A DNA stretch of 64,000 bases, from positions 3,038,001 through 3,102,000 of the forward strand of contig NC_004663.1 of NCBI RefSeq assembly GCF_000011065.1, written 5' to 3'. This document shows positions 9,556-19,328 of the stretch, in pieces. The DNA is from Bacteroides thetaiotaomicron VPI-5482. Its GTDB lineage: Bacteria; Bacteroidota; Bacteroidia; Bacteroidales; Bacteroidaceae. The notes beneath the pieces are model-generated. The model had not been told where the DNA came from and ran no database searches. It worked only from the letters and a program-made list of their open reading frames with translations. The translations under genes were made by a program, and so were the position numbers. Within the stretch, counting starts at the first letter, position 1; the number at the start of each line of letters is the position of its first letter.

Positions 9556-9563
9556 CAAATATA
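9556..9563 (-). promoter_or_regulatory. Bacteroides -7 box for the response regulator
   Basis: Minus strand reads TATATTTG, a perfect match to the Bacteroides TAnnTTTG element. It lies 40 bp before the chosen start at 9515 and inside the longer reading frame, which supports the shorter protein. A matching -33 TTTG is not evident. Confidence 0.55.
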
Positions 9564-9642
9564 AGTCTTTTTTCTATGATCCGAGAACAATTCTCCCTAC
9601 TTTATTGTTATTTCCACAGGAAACTATTTACGCAACAAACTT

Positions 9643-12123
9643 ATGAAGATCATTATTATTGGAGGCGTTGCCGGAGGAGCTACCACTGCTGCCCGGATCA
9701 GACGCACAAACGAAGCAGCTGAAATCATCCTTTTAGAAAAAGGAAAGTATATCTCTTATGCCAATTGCGGACTGCCGTATTACATCGGAGGCGTGATCAA
9801 AGAACGGGAAAAACTGTTTGTACAGACGCCCGAAGCATTTTCTACGCGCTTTCGTGTAGACGTACGAACTGAAAATGAAGTAATCTTCATCGACCGGAAG
9901 AGAAAAACAGTAACGGTAAGACAAAGTAGCGGAGACACTTACGAGGAAAGCTACGACAAATTACTGATATCGACCGGAGCCTCCCCTGTACGTCCTCCCC
10001 TGCCGGGAATCGACCTGAACGGAATCTTCACACTCAGGAATGTAGCCGACACAGACCGAATCAAAGAATATATCAACAGTCATGCTCCCCGAAAGGCTGT
10101 TGTCATCGGAGCCGGATTTATCGGGCTGGAAATGGCAGAGAACCTGCACGCACAAGGAGCTAAAGTTTCTATTGTGGAAATGGGAAATCAAGTGATGGCT
10201 CCCATCGACTTCTCCATGGCATCCCTTGTACACCAGCATTTGATGGACAAAGGAGTGAACCTGTATCTGGAGCAGGCAGTAGCCTCTTTCGAAAGAGACG
10301 GAAAAGGATTGAAAGTCATCTTCAAGAACGGACAGTCCATCTCTGCCGACATCGTTATACTTTCCATCGGCGTACGTCCGGAAACGACACTGGCACGTGC
10401 CGCAGAGCTGAAGATCGGCGAAGCCGGAGGAATCGCCGTCAACGACTACCTGCAAACGTCGGACGAATCGATTTACGCCATCGGTGACGCTATCGAATTC
10501 CGCCACCCGATCACCGGAAAACCGTGGCTCAATTACCTTGCTGGTCCCGCCAATCGTCAGGGACGAATTGTCGCAGACAACATTCAGGGAGCACACATCC
10601 CTTATGAAGGAGCCATCGGAACTTCCATTGCAAAAGTATTCGACATGACTGTTGCTTCTACCGGATTACCCGGCAAACGATTGCGGCAGGCAGAAATCAA
10701 TTATATGTCTTCGACCATCCATCCGTCCTCTCACGCAGGATATTACCCGGATGCCATGCCGATGAGTATTAAAATCACTTTCGACCCGAAGACAGGTAAA
10801 CTGTACGGCGGACAGATCGTCGGCTATGACGGTGTAGACAAACGCATTGACGAAATCGCGCTTGTCATCAAGCATGAAGGTACGATCTATGATCTGATGA
10901 AAGTGGAGCAGGCTTACGCCCCTCCGTTCTCTTCTGCCAAAGATCCGGTAGCCGTTGCAGGATACGTAGCCGAAAACATCATAACTGGGAAAGTACAACC
11001 CGTCTATTGGAGACAGTTGAGGGATATCGAGATGGAAAACAATTTCCTGCTGGATGTACGTACTCCTGACGAATTCTCGCTCAATACACTGCCGGGTGCA
11101 GTGAACATTCCGCTGGACGAACTGCGTGACCGGCTGGATGAACTGCCGAAAGACAAGATGATCTATACATTCTGTGCCGTCGGCCTCAGAGGATACCTTG
11201 CTTATCGCATTCTGGTACAGCATGGATTTGAAAAGGTACGCAACCTTTCCGGAGGATTGAAAACATACCACGCTGCCGCAGCACCCATCATCCTGAGAGA
11301 AGAAAGTGAGAACGAAGTACCTGCACAACCGAACGCAAACATACAACAGCCGGCAGATGCGCAACCTCAAAAGACAGTTTCACCAGTTGAAGCAGTGAAG
11401 ACAATCCGTGTAGACGCTTGCGGACTGCAATGTCCGGGGCCGATTCTGAAAATGAAAAAGACAATGGATTCGCTGGTTTCCGGCGACCGGGTAGAAATTA
11501 CCTCAACCGATCCGGGATTCCCGCGTGATGCTGCCGCATGGTGCAACTCGACAGGAAATCAGTTGATTTCCAAAGAAACAGCAGGAGGAAAATCTGTAGT
11601 AGTGATCGAAAAGGGCGAACCTAAATCCTGCAATATTGTTACCTCCTGTGAAGGCAAAGGAAAAACTTTCATCATGTTCAGTGATGATTTAGACAAAGCT
11701 TTAGCTACCTTTGTGCTCGCTAATGGCGCAGCTGCCACCGGACAAAAGGTAACGATCTTTTTCACCTTCTGGGGACTGAACGTTATCAAGAAGCTGCATA
11801 AGCCGAACGTCGAAAAAGATATCTTTGGAAAAATGTTCGGCATGATGCTCCCTTCCAGTTCCCGAAAGCTGAAACTCTCTAAAATGAGCATGGGAGGAAT
11901 AGGAGGAAAAATGATGCGATACATCATGAACCGGAAAGGAATCGACTCTCTGGAGTCCTTACGCCAACAAGCTCTGGAGAACGGTGTGGAATTTATCGCC
12001 TGCCAAATGTCCATGGACGTCATGGGAGTGAAACAGGAAGAACTTCTGGACGAAGTGACAATAGGCGGAGTAGCAACATACATGGAACGGGCGGATAATG
12101 CAAATATCAACCTGTTTATATAG
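9643..12123 (+). CDS. CoA-disulfide reductase-like flavoenzyme fused to rhodanese, TusA and DsrE domains
   Basis: An 826-residue cytosolic fusion for sulfane-sulfur or persulfide handling. The N-terminal 445 residues are an FAD/NAD(P)H disulfide reductase (IIIIGGVAGGATTAARIRR; redox Cys42 in YANCGLPYYIGG, as in CoA-disulfide/persulfide reductases). A rhodanese domain follows (about 450-545, active Cys near 511 in YTFCAVGLRGY), then TusA/SirA (about 585-655, Cys in DACGLQCPGP), then a DsrE-like domain (about 670-826, TFIMFSDDLDKALATFVLANG). All recognisable catalytic cysteines are kept. One chain can therefore reduce, receive and relay sulfur. A MarR gene follows 30 bp downstream in the same direction, probably co-transcribed. 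Confidence 0.9.
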   Translation: MKIIIIGGVAGGATTAARIRRTNEAAEIILLEKGKYISYANCGLPYYIGGVIKEREKLFVQTPEAFSTRFRVDVRTENEVIFIDRKRKTVTVRQSSGDTYEESYDKLLISTGASPVRPPLPGIDLNGIFTLRNVADTDRIKEYINSHAPRKAVVIGAGFIGLEMAENLHAQGAKVSIVEMGNQVMAPIDFSMASLVHQHLMDKGVNLYLEQAVASFERDGKGLKVIFKNGQSISADIVILSIGVRPETTLARAAELKIGEAGGIAVNDYLQTSDESIYAIGDAIEFRHPITGKPWLNYLAGPANRQGRIVADNIQGAHIPYEGAIGTSIAKVFDMTVASTGLPGKRLRQAEINYMSSTIHPSSHAGYYPDAMPMSIKITFDPKTGKLYGGQIVGYDGVDKRIDEIALVIKHEGTIYDLMKVEQAYAPPFSSAKDPVAVAGYVAENIITGKVQPVYWRQLRDIEMENNFLLDVRTPDEFSLNTLPGAVNIPLDELRDRLDELPKDKMIYTFCAVGLRGYLAYRILVQHGFEKVRNLSGGLKTYHAAAAPIILREESENEVPAQPNANIQQPADAQPQKTVSPVEAVKTIRVDACGLQCPGPILKMKKTMDSLVSGDRVEITSTDPGFPRDAAAWCNSTGNQLISKETAGGKSVVVIEKGEPKSCNIVTSCEGKGKTFIMFSDDLDKALATFVLANGAAATGQKVTIFFTFWGLNVIKKLHKPNVEKDIFGKMFGMMLPSSSRKLKLSKMSMGGIGGKMMRYIMNRKGIDSLESLRQQALENGVEFIACQMSMDVMGVKQEELLDEVTIGGVATYMERADNANINLFI

Positions 12124-12153
12124 AAAAAGAACAAACAAAAAAACAAGTAGCAT

Positions 12154-12522
12154 ATGAAGACAATATGTGTAATGCGCGATGTATTCAAAGCAATGGCAAG
12201 ATTTGAAGATGCATTTGAAAAAGTGTATCAGGTATCATTAAATGAAGCGATGATATTATGTGCCCTGCAAGAAGCCTCGCCCAATAATATGACGGCCACG
12301 AGCCTGTCCAAACGAACGGAGCTGACACCCTCGCACGCTTCAAAGATGCTCCGGATTCTGGAAGAAAAAGAACTGATTGTCAGAACACTCGGAGAAGAGG
12401 ACCGGAGACTGATGCAGTTCCATCTCAGTCAGAGCGGTAAAAAACTAGTCCGACAATTAGCACTTGAAAAAGTGGAAATACCGGAATTACTGAAACCGCT
12501 ATTCGAATCGGTAGATTCCTAA
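12154..12522 (+). CDS. MarR-family transcriptional regulator
   Basis: A 122-residue winged-helix DNA-binding protein. The recognition region is MTATSLSKRTELTPSHASKMLRILEEKELIVRTL (about 48-81), followed by the wing GEEDRRLMQFHLSQSGKKL. It is downstream of the sulfur-transfer fusion, probably in one transcript, so it may report oxidative or sulfur stress for that operon. The single Cys in the N-terminal segments (ICVMRD, MILCALQEA) could be redox-active, but that is speculative. Confidence 0.82.
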   Translation: MKTICVMRDVFKAMARFEDAFEKVYQVSLNEAMILCALQEASPNNMTATSLSKRTELTPSHASKMLRILEEKELIVRTLGEEDRRLMQFHLSQSGKKLVRQLALEKVEIPELLKPLFESVDS

Positions 12523-12565
12523 ATCAAGCAGCCCGATACATGTAATATCGGCTTGCAGAAGAATA

Positions 12566-12610
12566 AAACGGTGAACCGCCTGTTCATATATTACAGGTTG
12601 TTCACCGTTT
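12566..12610. terminator. Bidirectional terminator between convergent genes
   Basis: AAACGGTGAAC (12566-12576) pairs with GTTCACCGTTT (12600-12610), and an inner CCTGT/ACAGG stem extends the hairpin. It sits between the MarR gene and the convergent peptidase gene, with A and T tracts at the stem base, suiting termination from both sides. Confidence 0.75.
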
Positions 12611-12619
12611 CTCGTTTCG

Positions 12620-13924
12620 TCATTCTTCAAGCCACCCTCTAAGAAGAGACATCACTTTCTGCTTCTGATCTTCGGACATTGTACCGATGCGTGCAAGATG
12701 ACTGCCTCCCGGCTCTACAAAAACATGAATATTCTTTTTATTCTTCAGCCATGTTACTCCGGCAGCTGTCCAGGGATCATTCTGACCATAGATAAAAATC
12801 ATCTTCGGATCGTTCTTCTTCAAGAACCGCACAATCTTATTGCTCAATGTCTTATCGAATTTCATCTTCCGCATATCTTCCGGCAACATCAGTCTTCTCA
12901 GATAATCCTTGCTGGTCTTTATAGAAAGGTAAGGTTTAAAAGGAGCGATATCGTATCCATAATACCCCAATTCGCGGGCAGCCTGCACGAAGAAAGAAAG
13001 AGTCGGGCTGTCTACTATAAAATAAGAAGGTCCGCTGATTGCCAGCAAATGATCCAGCAGTGTATCGTCAGAAGCCGAGGTTTCCGGTATACTACGGATA
13101 TCCGTTCCCCATTGCCAGATAGAGAAAGAGTATTCCAGCACACAGAAATCGTATATTTCTTCCAGAGGAGCGCGGAATGTATAGTTCTTTTCAGTACACA
13201 TTTTTTCAAAACGGGGCAACAAACGAGCCTTTCGCTTCAATACTTCCAACTGGAAATCTTCTATTTTTTTCCTATCGGCTTCCGTACCTACCCGGCGGAG
13301 GAAAGGTTCGTGCCGACCGTCTTCACGCGCATAACAAAGAGGAGCAACATAAGGCACGGAAACATCCACATCGTCGGGGAAGAAAACACGGTATAATAAG
13401 GAGGTCTGCCCACCCTTGCTGATCCCCGTACTGATCCATTTGCCAGGATATAAAGTCTTGAAAGCGGTTGTCACGGCATGCAAATCCTCGGCAGAATTCT
13501 CTGCGGTCAGGTATTGCCAGTCGCACGGTTCGGGAGTGGATTCGAGAAAGTAGCGATGCTCCACAAAGATCATATTGGCATCGAACAATTCAGAAAGTTC
13601 TTCCCGATAAGTGGGGCGCAAAGCATACCCTGCCCCATATCCTTCAGTGACAATCACTGTGGGACGGTCATAACCGACGTGTCCCACAATCACCCGCTGG
13701 CGGAAACTTCCCTTTTCGGGATGTCGATGATCCAGCGGCTGAGTCAGGTACATTACATACTTTTCCGGGAAGCGGCTGGTGTCGAGCAACTTTATTCCGC
13801 TGACGGACTTATTTTTTTCGATCTTCTGAATAAACGATTCCTGCGCCGACAATGAGACGGGCGCAACTGCGATCAGCAGCACGATTGAGAACCATACGAA
13901 AAGAGGTATCCGAATGTGTTTCAT
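12620..13924 (-). CDS. Secreted S37-family (PS-10 type) serine peptidase
   Basis: Exported alpha/beta-hydrolase peptidase related to tripeptidyl aminopeptidases. The start is set at MKHIRIPLFVWFSIVLL, giving a signal peptide ending SLSAQ and about 434 residues; an alternative ATG is two codons upstream, and a much longer frame has no signal sequence. The N-terminal strand motif QPLDHRHPEKGSF, the nucleophile Ser in STGISKGGQTSL, the Asp in IYGQNDPW and the His in GGSHLARIG fit the family triad. It is divergent from the DUF4136 lipoprotein. Probably periplasmic, acting on proline-containing peptides by family analogy. Confidence 0.82.
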   Translation of the reverse strand: MKHIRIPLFVWFSIVLLIAVAPVSLSAQESFIQKIEKNKSVSGIKLLDTSRFPEKYVMYLTQPLDHRHPEKGSFRQRVIVGHVGYDRPTVIVTEGYGAGYALRPTYREELSELFDANMIFVEHRYFLESTPEPCDWQYLTAENSAEDLHAVTTAFKTLYPGKWISTGISKGGQTSLLYRVFFPDDVDVSVPYVAPLCYAREDGRHEPFLRRVGTEADRKKIEDFQLEVLKRKARLLPRFEKMCTEKNYTFRAPLEEIYDFCVLEYSFSIWQWGTDIRSIPETSASDDTLLDHLLAISGPSYFIVDSPTLSFFVQAARELGYYGYDIAPFKPYLSIKTSKDYLRRLMLPEDMRKMKFDKTLSNKIVRFLKKNDPKMIFIYGQNDPWTAAGVTWLKNKKNIHVFVEPGGSHLARIGTMSEDQKQKVMSLLRGWLEE

Positions 13925-14057
13925 AAGCATTTGAGTGTTAATTTTCTCGCAAAGATAATCATTTGCACGAACCTTTTTACACATTTCTTGTTGTTTGTAA
14001 CAAAAGCCCCAAGGTACCAGGGCGTGATTTTTATATAACCTAAACATTATAAAAGAT

Positions 14058-14690
14058 ATGAAGAAATTAATTCCTATTTTATTGGCGGTCTTTGCACTCG
14101 CTTCTTGCGAAAAAGACCCGGACATGGGTAAGCTGGATGACAACTATCTGGTATACACTAACTACGACAAGCAAGCCAACTTCAAAGACTTCAGCACATT
14201 CTATCTGGCTGACAAAATCTTGGTTATCTCTGACAGCAAAGAACCGGAATATCTCGAAGGAGAAGGCGCTGAGCAAATTCTGGCTGCTTATACAGAAAAT
14301 ATGGAAGCAAAAGGTTATCAACCGGCTGCCGATAAAGAAAGTGCCGATCTTGGTATTCAAGTAAGCTACATCGCAAGTACTTATTATTTCACCGGCTACA
14401 CACAACCTGAATGGTGGTGGGGATATCCCGGCTACTGGGGACCCAGCTACTGGGGTAACTGGGGCGGATGGTACTATCCGTACGCTGTGACCTACAGCTA
14501 TAGCACCAACTCATTCATTACAGAAATGGTGAACCTGAAAGCAGATGAAGGTGAAGGCAAAAAACTTCCTGTAGTCTGGACAAGCTATCTGACTGGATTT
14601 GAAACAGGCTCTAAAGCTATCAACCGCACTCTTGCTATTGAAGCAGTGAACCAGTCATTCACTCAGTCACCTTATCTTACTAACAAATAA
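14058..14690 (+). CDS. DUF4136 lipoprotein
   Basis: A 210-residue lipoprotein with lipobox LASC (Cys17) after MKKLIPILLAVFALAS. The body matches the DUF4136 pattern: YTNYDKQANFKDFSTFYL near the start, a central aromatic-rich stretch (WWWGYPGYWGPSYWGNWGG, about 116-134), and a C-terminal segment with INRTLAIEAVNQSF. The family is envelope-associated with no defined reaction. It is 15 bp upstream of a barrel protein gene and almost certainly co-transcribed, suggesting a joint outer-membrane role. Confidence 0.8.
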   Translation: MKKLIPILLAVFALASCEKDPDMGKLDDNYLVYTNYDKQANFKDFSTFYLADKILVISDSKEPEYLEGEGAEQILAAYTENMEAKGYQPAADKESADLGIQVSYIASTYYFTGYTQPEWWWGYPGYWGPSYWGNWGGWYYPYAVTYSYSTNSFITEMVNLKADEGEGKKLPVVWTSYLTGFETGSKAINRTLAIEAVNQSFTQSPYLTNK

Positions 14691-14705
14691 ACAACTACAA
14701 CTGTT

Positions 14706-15332
14706 ATGAAAACAAGAAAGAATATATATTTCAAGGTAGTGGCGCTAGCAGCCATTGCCATCGCCTTTGCCATGCCGGCTAAGGCACAGCTATCAGACAA
14801 TGGATATGCTAATATAGACTGGCAGTTCAATGTTCCATTGAGCAATAATTTTGCAGACAAAGCCAGCGGTTGGGGTATGAACTTTGAAGGTGGTTATTTC
14901 GTTACTCCTAACCTGGGTCTGGGTCTTTTCCTGAACTATCACAGCAACCACGAGTATATTCCTCGCGAAACATTCAAGATAGGTGCAGGTGACGTTACAA
15001 CTGATCAGCAACACACAATGTTCCAGTTGCCTTTCGGTGCTGCCGCCCGCTACCAATGGAATCGCGGTGGAGCCGTACAACCTTATGTCAGTGCAAAATT
15101 AGGTGCTGAATATGCTAAGATCCGTTCCAACTTCAATATGTTGGAAGCCAGAGAAAACAGCTGGGGATTCTACGCTTCTCCTGAAGTAGGTGTCAATGTA
15201 TTCCCTTGGGTTTACGGACCGGGTCTGCACTTTGCTCTGTACTACAGCTATGGTACCAATAAGGCTGATGTACTGCATTACAGTGTAGACGGACTGAACA
15301 ACTTCGGTTTCCGCGTGGGTGTTTCATTCTAA
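14706..15332 (+). CDS. Small outer-membrane beta-barrel protein
   Basis: A 208-residue porin-like protein with a signal peptide ending AMPAKAQ. Alternating amphipathic strands rich in Gly and aromatics (GWGMNFEGGYFVTPNLGLGLFLNYHS, in pieces) and a C-terminal strand ending GFRVGVSF with terminal Phe are typical of 8-stranded OmpX/OmpW-type barrels. It is the second gene of a two-gene unit with the DUF4136 lipoprotein; a strong terminator follows. Confidence 0.8.
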   Translation: MKTRKNIYFKVVALAAIAIAFAMPAKAQLSDNGYANIDWQFNVPLSNNFADKASGWGMNFEGGYFVTPNLGLGLFLNYHSNHEYIPRETFKIGAGDVTTDQQHTMFQLPFGAAARYQWNRGGAVQPYVSAKLGAEYAKIRSNFNMLEARENSWGFYASPEVGVNVFPWVYGPGLHFALYYSYGTNKADVLHYSVDGLNNFGFRVGVSF

Positions 15333-15365
15333 CCCGAGCAACTACTTGATTTTACATTAATAAGC

Positions 15366-15397
15366 AAGAGCCCCTCTACTTCGGCAGAGGGGCTCTT
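15366..15397 (+). terminator. Rho-independent terminator of the lipoprotein-barrel operon
   Basis: AAGAGCCCCTCT (15366-15377), an 8-base loop, then AGAGGGGCTCTT (15386-15397), followed by CATTTTTTATT. The 12-bp perfect GC-rich stem with T-run is a textbook terminator on the plus strand. The convergent GH3 gene ends just beyond at 15404. Confidence 0.88.
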
Positions 15398-15403
15398 CAT
15401 TTT

Positions 15404-18400
15404 TTATTTGCTTTGAATCGCTTTATAGATCGCATCCTGTATCTGTTCGCGAATTTCCAGACGGCTTAACTTCCGGTTGGTTACGTCCGGATAAATCCGG
15501 TTGCTCAGAAATACATAAACCAAGCCATTGTCGGGGTCTACCCAGGCACACGTTCCGGTAAATCCGGTATGACCGTATACTTTTGCCGGTGTATGCTTTC
15601 CGCAAGGGCTCTTTTCCGGATTACGGGTATCCGGTTTGTCAAATCCAAGTCCGCGACGGCTGATTTTGGAAACTTCCGTTGTAAACAACTGGCAGGTTTC
15701 CTTGCTTAAATAACGCTGTCCGTTCAACTCACCACCGTTCAGCAACATCTGATAAACCTGTGCCACTTCACGTGCATTCGAGAACAATCCGGCATTTCCC
15801 GAAACGCCTCCCTGGAAAGCGGCAGCCTCATCGTGCACAAATCCCTGAAGGGTAGTCTTACGCAAGAAGCGATCGACAGAAGAAGGTACAACTTCCGATT
15901 TCGGAAAGCGGCGCAAAGGAAGGTATCCTGTACGTTCCAGTCCCATCGGTTCATAAAATTCACGTTGCAAGTAGGCATCCATCGGCATTCCCGCAAGTTT
16001 CTCAACCAAAAGACGCAACAGGATAAAACCGACATCGCTGTATCGGTAAGTTTTAGGTTTCATCGGTGCGTCTGCAATCTTCTTCTCCATTTCCTTGAAG
16101 AAAGAAGGATTCAGCCACAGACTATCACAGATTTGCAAGGTGTAATCTCCGGTTTTAACCTTTGAAACATATTCCTTTTTAAATGCAAAATTAGGATTCG
16201 CCCATGTGGAAGTTCCCAACTGCAACGGATGCCGTGCATCTTTGCGGGACATGAACAGTCTGCCTTCATAACTATCTTCATCGATGGCTTCCCGATAAAA
16301 AGCAATTCCGGGCGGCAAGCCGGACTGATGGTAAAGCAGTTCCTGAATGGTTATGTCTTTCTTGTTAGTACGCTGAAGGAAAGGCAGATAGTCTGCAATT
16401 CTGTCCGTCAGATTAAAACGTCCCTTATCGTAAAGTTTCATTAAAGCAAGCACCGTACCAGTAGTCTTGGAGAGTGAAGCCAAGTCATAGATATCGGTCG
16501 GCTGCACACGTGCGCTTCCCGTTCCGGTGTGAGTGCCGAATGTCTTGTCTACCATCACATGACCCTCTTTCATCACGATCACCTGACAACCGGGATAAGC
16601 TCCCTGACGTACACCGTCCAAAGCGATCGAATCAATTCGTTGCAGGGCGACAGAAGAAAGCCCATGTTCTTCCGGAATAAAATGCAAAGGTGTTTTCGGA
16701 GTAATCGTGACACCGTCTCCTGCCTGAAAGAGTTCTCCAAGACTGGCCGATAATCTTCCGTCCGCCGTAGCTTTGGCAAAGAGCACATCCGCCACCTGCC
16801 GCTGCACATCTTCATTAGGGCTGTGTCCCAGCACCACTGCCGAGGCACGGGCAACCGCACGCTGTATCTGCAACATCATCTTACCCTGCGTAAAGAAAGC
16901 ATAGATGACCGGAGCTTCAGTAGTAAATTTACCGAAGAAGGTCTGATAAGGTGACAGCTTCTGTTCACTTACGGCAACAATAATCCGTTTATAGGTAGCC
17001 AATGAGTCCCGTAACCGCTGATTCGCCTCTTCCGTCATACCGGGACGAAGACGGAAACGTGACAAAGAAGTGTATTTCGACAACTGTTCCGCCAATGCAT
17101 TGGTTTCACCCGCATCACCGACTTCAAGCAATGCCATCGTTTCTTTTTGATTCGTATGCAAAGGAAGAACATGATTTTCATTATTCAGCACAGTAATCGC
17201 AGCCAGATTCAACCGACGGATTAAATCACGTGTCTGAGGAGTATTGATCCGTTGTCCCAAACCGGATAGCTGGACAAACGGTTTCTTTTTTAGTCCGAGC
17301 ACATATTTATAAGTCAGTACTTTGCGGCATTTCTCTTCAATATCTTCGCGTGTCAATTCTCCCTTATCAATGGCATCGAGTACGGCGGCTATCTCCTCCT
17401 TCAGGTTCCGGGGAGCCAGTACCATATCATTCCCTGCCTTCAGTGCCTGCAGACTGACATTTCCATTCCCCGAAACACCTTTCATGGCAAGTGCATCCGT
17501 GAAGATCAGTCCTTTGAAAGCAAATTCTTCTGTCAGCAGATCGTAAACGATATTACGGGATAAAGAAGAAGGAAGTCCGCCTATCGGTTCAATAACCGGC
17601 ACTTGCAGGTGTCCGACCATCATACCGCTCAATCCGGCACGGATCGCTTCTTTAAAAGGATGGAGCTCTACACTGTCCAGACGTTCGCGAGTGAAGGGAA
17701 GTACCGGAAGCGTTTTGTGCGAGTCTACATCCGTATCACCATGTCCGGGGAAATGCTTGCAGACGGATAGTACGCCTCCGCCTTCCAGACCGGAAGCATA
17801 AGCTACTACCTTATCCGCCACCCGTACGGGGTCTTCACCGAAGGAACGGGTATTGATGACCGGATTCTTAGGGTTGATATTCACATCCGCCACCGGAGCA
17901 AAGTTGACTTGTACACCTAGCTGTACACATTGGCGTGCCATCTCGCGACCATATTCATAGATTAATTTATTATCCTGAATACATCCGAGCACCATATTTC
18001 GGGGAAAGACAGGAGTACCACGCAGACGCATTGCCAGCCCCCATTCTCCGTCAAAAGTGATCATTAACGGTAACTTTGCCATGCGCTGGGCCCGATTAGT
18101 CAGTTCCGCCTGGGTCTGCATCTTCCCACCGGAAAACAGCAGTCCGCCGACTTTATAGGTATCGACGGCATCCTTCAGCAGTATCTGGTTGCGCTTGGTA
18201 TCTACCGGAGCAATCGTATATATAAACAACTGACCGACTTTCTCTTTAAGCGTCAGCTTATTCATAATGGAGTCTACCCATTGTTGACAACGGACATCTT
18301 GTTTAGCTTTATAAAGTAGTAAAGGTTCTACGGGAGTATCTATTGCTTCTCCCCTGGCCTTGACAGGAAGAAATAGCAGGATAGCCAGTATATATGTTAG

Positions 18401-18409
18401 TAATCTCAT
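15404..18409 (-). CDS. Glycoside hydrolase family 3 (NagZ-like) fused to beta-lactamase-type serine hydrolase
   Basis: A 1001-residue secreted fusion with a signal peptide ending ARGEA. Residues about 40-390 are a GH3 barrel with the NagZ signature KHFPGHGDTDVDSH (about 213-226; its His-Asp pair serves as acid/base in NagZ). A GH3 second domain follows to about 590. Residues about 600-1000 are a class C beta-lactamase/penicillin-binding fold: SLSK (SxxK, Ser near 644), YSD in place of YxN, and HTG in the KTG position. NagZ-type GH3 enzymes remove N-acetylglucosamine from peptidoglycan fragments, and the second domain may cut the peptide or an ester. It overlaps the upstream phosphoesterase by 4 bp (ATGA), showing translational coupling. 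Confidence 0.88.
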   Translation of the reverse strand: MRLLTYILAILLFLPVKARGEAIDTPVEPLLLYKAKQDVRCQQWVDSIMNKLTLKEKVGQLFIYTIAPVDTKRNQILLKDAVDTYKVGGLLFSGGKMQTQAELTNRAQRMAKLPLMITFDGEWGLAMRLRGTPVFPRNMVLGCIQDNKLIYEYGREMARQCVQLGVQVNFAPVADVNINPKNPVINTRSFGEDPVRVADKVVAYASGLEGGGVLSVCKHFPGHGDTDVDSHKTLPVLPFTRERLDSVELHPFKEAIRAGLSGMMVGHLQVPVIEPIGGLPSSLSRNIVYDLLTEEFAFKGLIFTDALAMKGVSGNGNVSLQALKAGNDMVLAPRNLKEEIAAVLDAIDKGELTREDIEEKCRKVLTYKYVLGLKKKPFVQLSGLGQRINTPQTRDLIRRLNLAAITVLNNENHVLPLHTNQKETMALLEVGDAGETNALAEQLSKYTSLSRFRLRPGMTEEANQRLRDSLATYKRIIVAVSEQKLSPYQTFFGKFTTEAPVIYAFFTQGKMMLQIQRAVARASAVVLGHSPNEDVQRQVADVLFAKATADGRLSASLGELFQAGDGVTITPKTPLHFIPEEHGLSSVALQRIDSIALDGVRQGAYPGCQVIVMKEGHVMVDKTFGTHTGTGSARVQPTDIYDLASLSKTTGTVLALMKLYDKGRFNLTDRIADYLPFLQRTNKKDITIQELLYHQSGLPPGIAFYREAIDEDSYEGRLFMSRKDARHPLQLGTSTWANPNFAFKKEYVSKVKTGDYTLQICDSLWLNPSFFKEMEKKIADAPMKPKTYRYSDVGFILLRLLVEKLAGMPMDAYLQREFYEPMGLERTGYLPLRRFPKSEVVPSSVDRFLRKTTLQGFVHDEAAAFQGGVSGNAGLFSNAREVAQVYQMLLNGGELNGQRYLSKETCQLFTTEVSKISRRGLGFDKPDTRNPEKSPCGKHTPAKVYGHTGFTGTCAWVDPDNGLVYVFLSNRIYPDVTNRKLSRLEIREQIQDAIYKAIQSK

Positions 18410-19293
18410 TTTTTATTCAAGGTCAAATCTAGTCGTCCAACATAAATTCCATTCTTTCCGGTGTGCATAACGGGGACATTTTTCCCGTCTATGTTCAGAT
18501 AATTCTTGGGGCTTTCCATAAAGGTATGAGAATGCCCACCCAGAATAACATCGATATTACGGGTGTTGGCTACCAGCTTCTCATCCATCTGAATACCCAG
18601 ATGTGACAGGCATACAATGACATCGCATCCTTCTTCTTTCAGTTGTGCGGCAATGTCATTGGATACGGCGATCGGGTCTTTATAGATTACCCCTTCGCAT
18701 TTATTGGCCTGTATCAGTCCTTCCGGCTTCGCTCCCAACCCGAAAACTCCGATCTTCAAACCGAAACGATCCAGAATGACATAAGGTTTTACGATATCTT
18801 TGAGTACTGTGGCATCAAGATCATAGTTGGCACATACTACCGGAAACTTGGCTAATTTAAATAGACGAGCCATGTTGTCCAAACCGAAATCGAACTCGTG
18901 GTTACCGATTGTCATTGCATCGTATCCCATTTCATTCATCAGGGTGACTTCTACCTCACCTTTAAACATATTATAATAAGGAGTGCCTTGCGAGATATCG
19001 CCGCAATCGAACAGCAGTACATCCGGATTTTCTTTGCGGAACTGCTGCAGGAAACTTGCCCGACGGACAAATCCACCCTGACCGTAGTTCCGGTCGCCTT
19101 CCTGAGTCATAGGTTCAATCCGGCTGTGTACATCACTGGTTTGCAGTATGATTAGTTTTTTTGTTTCCTGGGCAGTTGCCAATGCAGGTAGTAAAAGGAG
19201 GAAAAGCATCAGCCACTTTCCGGTTCTTCCTTTGAATATATTCAAGACGGAAGTTATATGATTATGAGTTGTCATAGGATACTGAGATTTCAT
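18406..19293 (-). CDS. Metallophosphoesterase, 5'-nucleotidase N-terminal domain only
   Basis: A 295-residue exported protein (signal region GKWLMLFLLLLPALATAQ). It carries the dimetal motifs of UshA-type 5'-nucleotidases: LQTSDVHSRIEP, LLFDCGDISQGTPYY, GNHEFDFG, CLSHLGIQMDE and GGHSHTFM. The substrate-binding C-terminal domain found in UshA is absent but is encoded separately by the gene 35 bp upstream. It shares ATGA with the GH3 fusion start. A second ATG, six codons in, is an alternative start. Inferred role: periplasmic nucleotide dephosphorylation together with its partner. Confidence 0.88.
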   Translation of the reverse strand: MKSQYPMTTHNHITSVLNIFKGRTGKWLMLFLLLLPALATAQETKKLIILQTSDVHSRIEPMTQEGDRNYGQGGFVRRASFLQQFRKENPDVLLFDCGDISQGTPYYNMFKGEVEVTLMNEMGYDAMTIGNHEFDFGLDNMARLFKLAKFPVVCANYDLDATVLKDIVKPYVILDRFGLKIGVFGLGAKPEGLIQANKCEGVIYKDPIAVSNDIAAQLKEEGCDVIVCLSHLGIQMDEKLVANTRNIDVILGGHSHTFMESPKNYLNIDGKNVPVMHTGKNGIYVGRLDLTLNKK

Positions 19294-19328
19294 TGTAAAC
19301 CTTGGTTATTTATTCTCTTTTCATTTTT

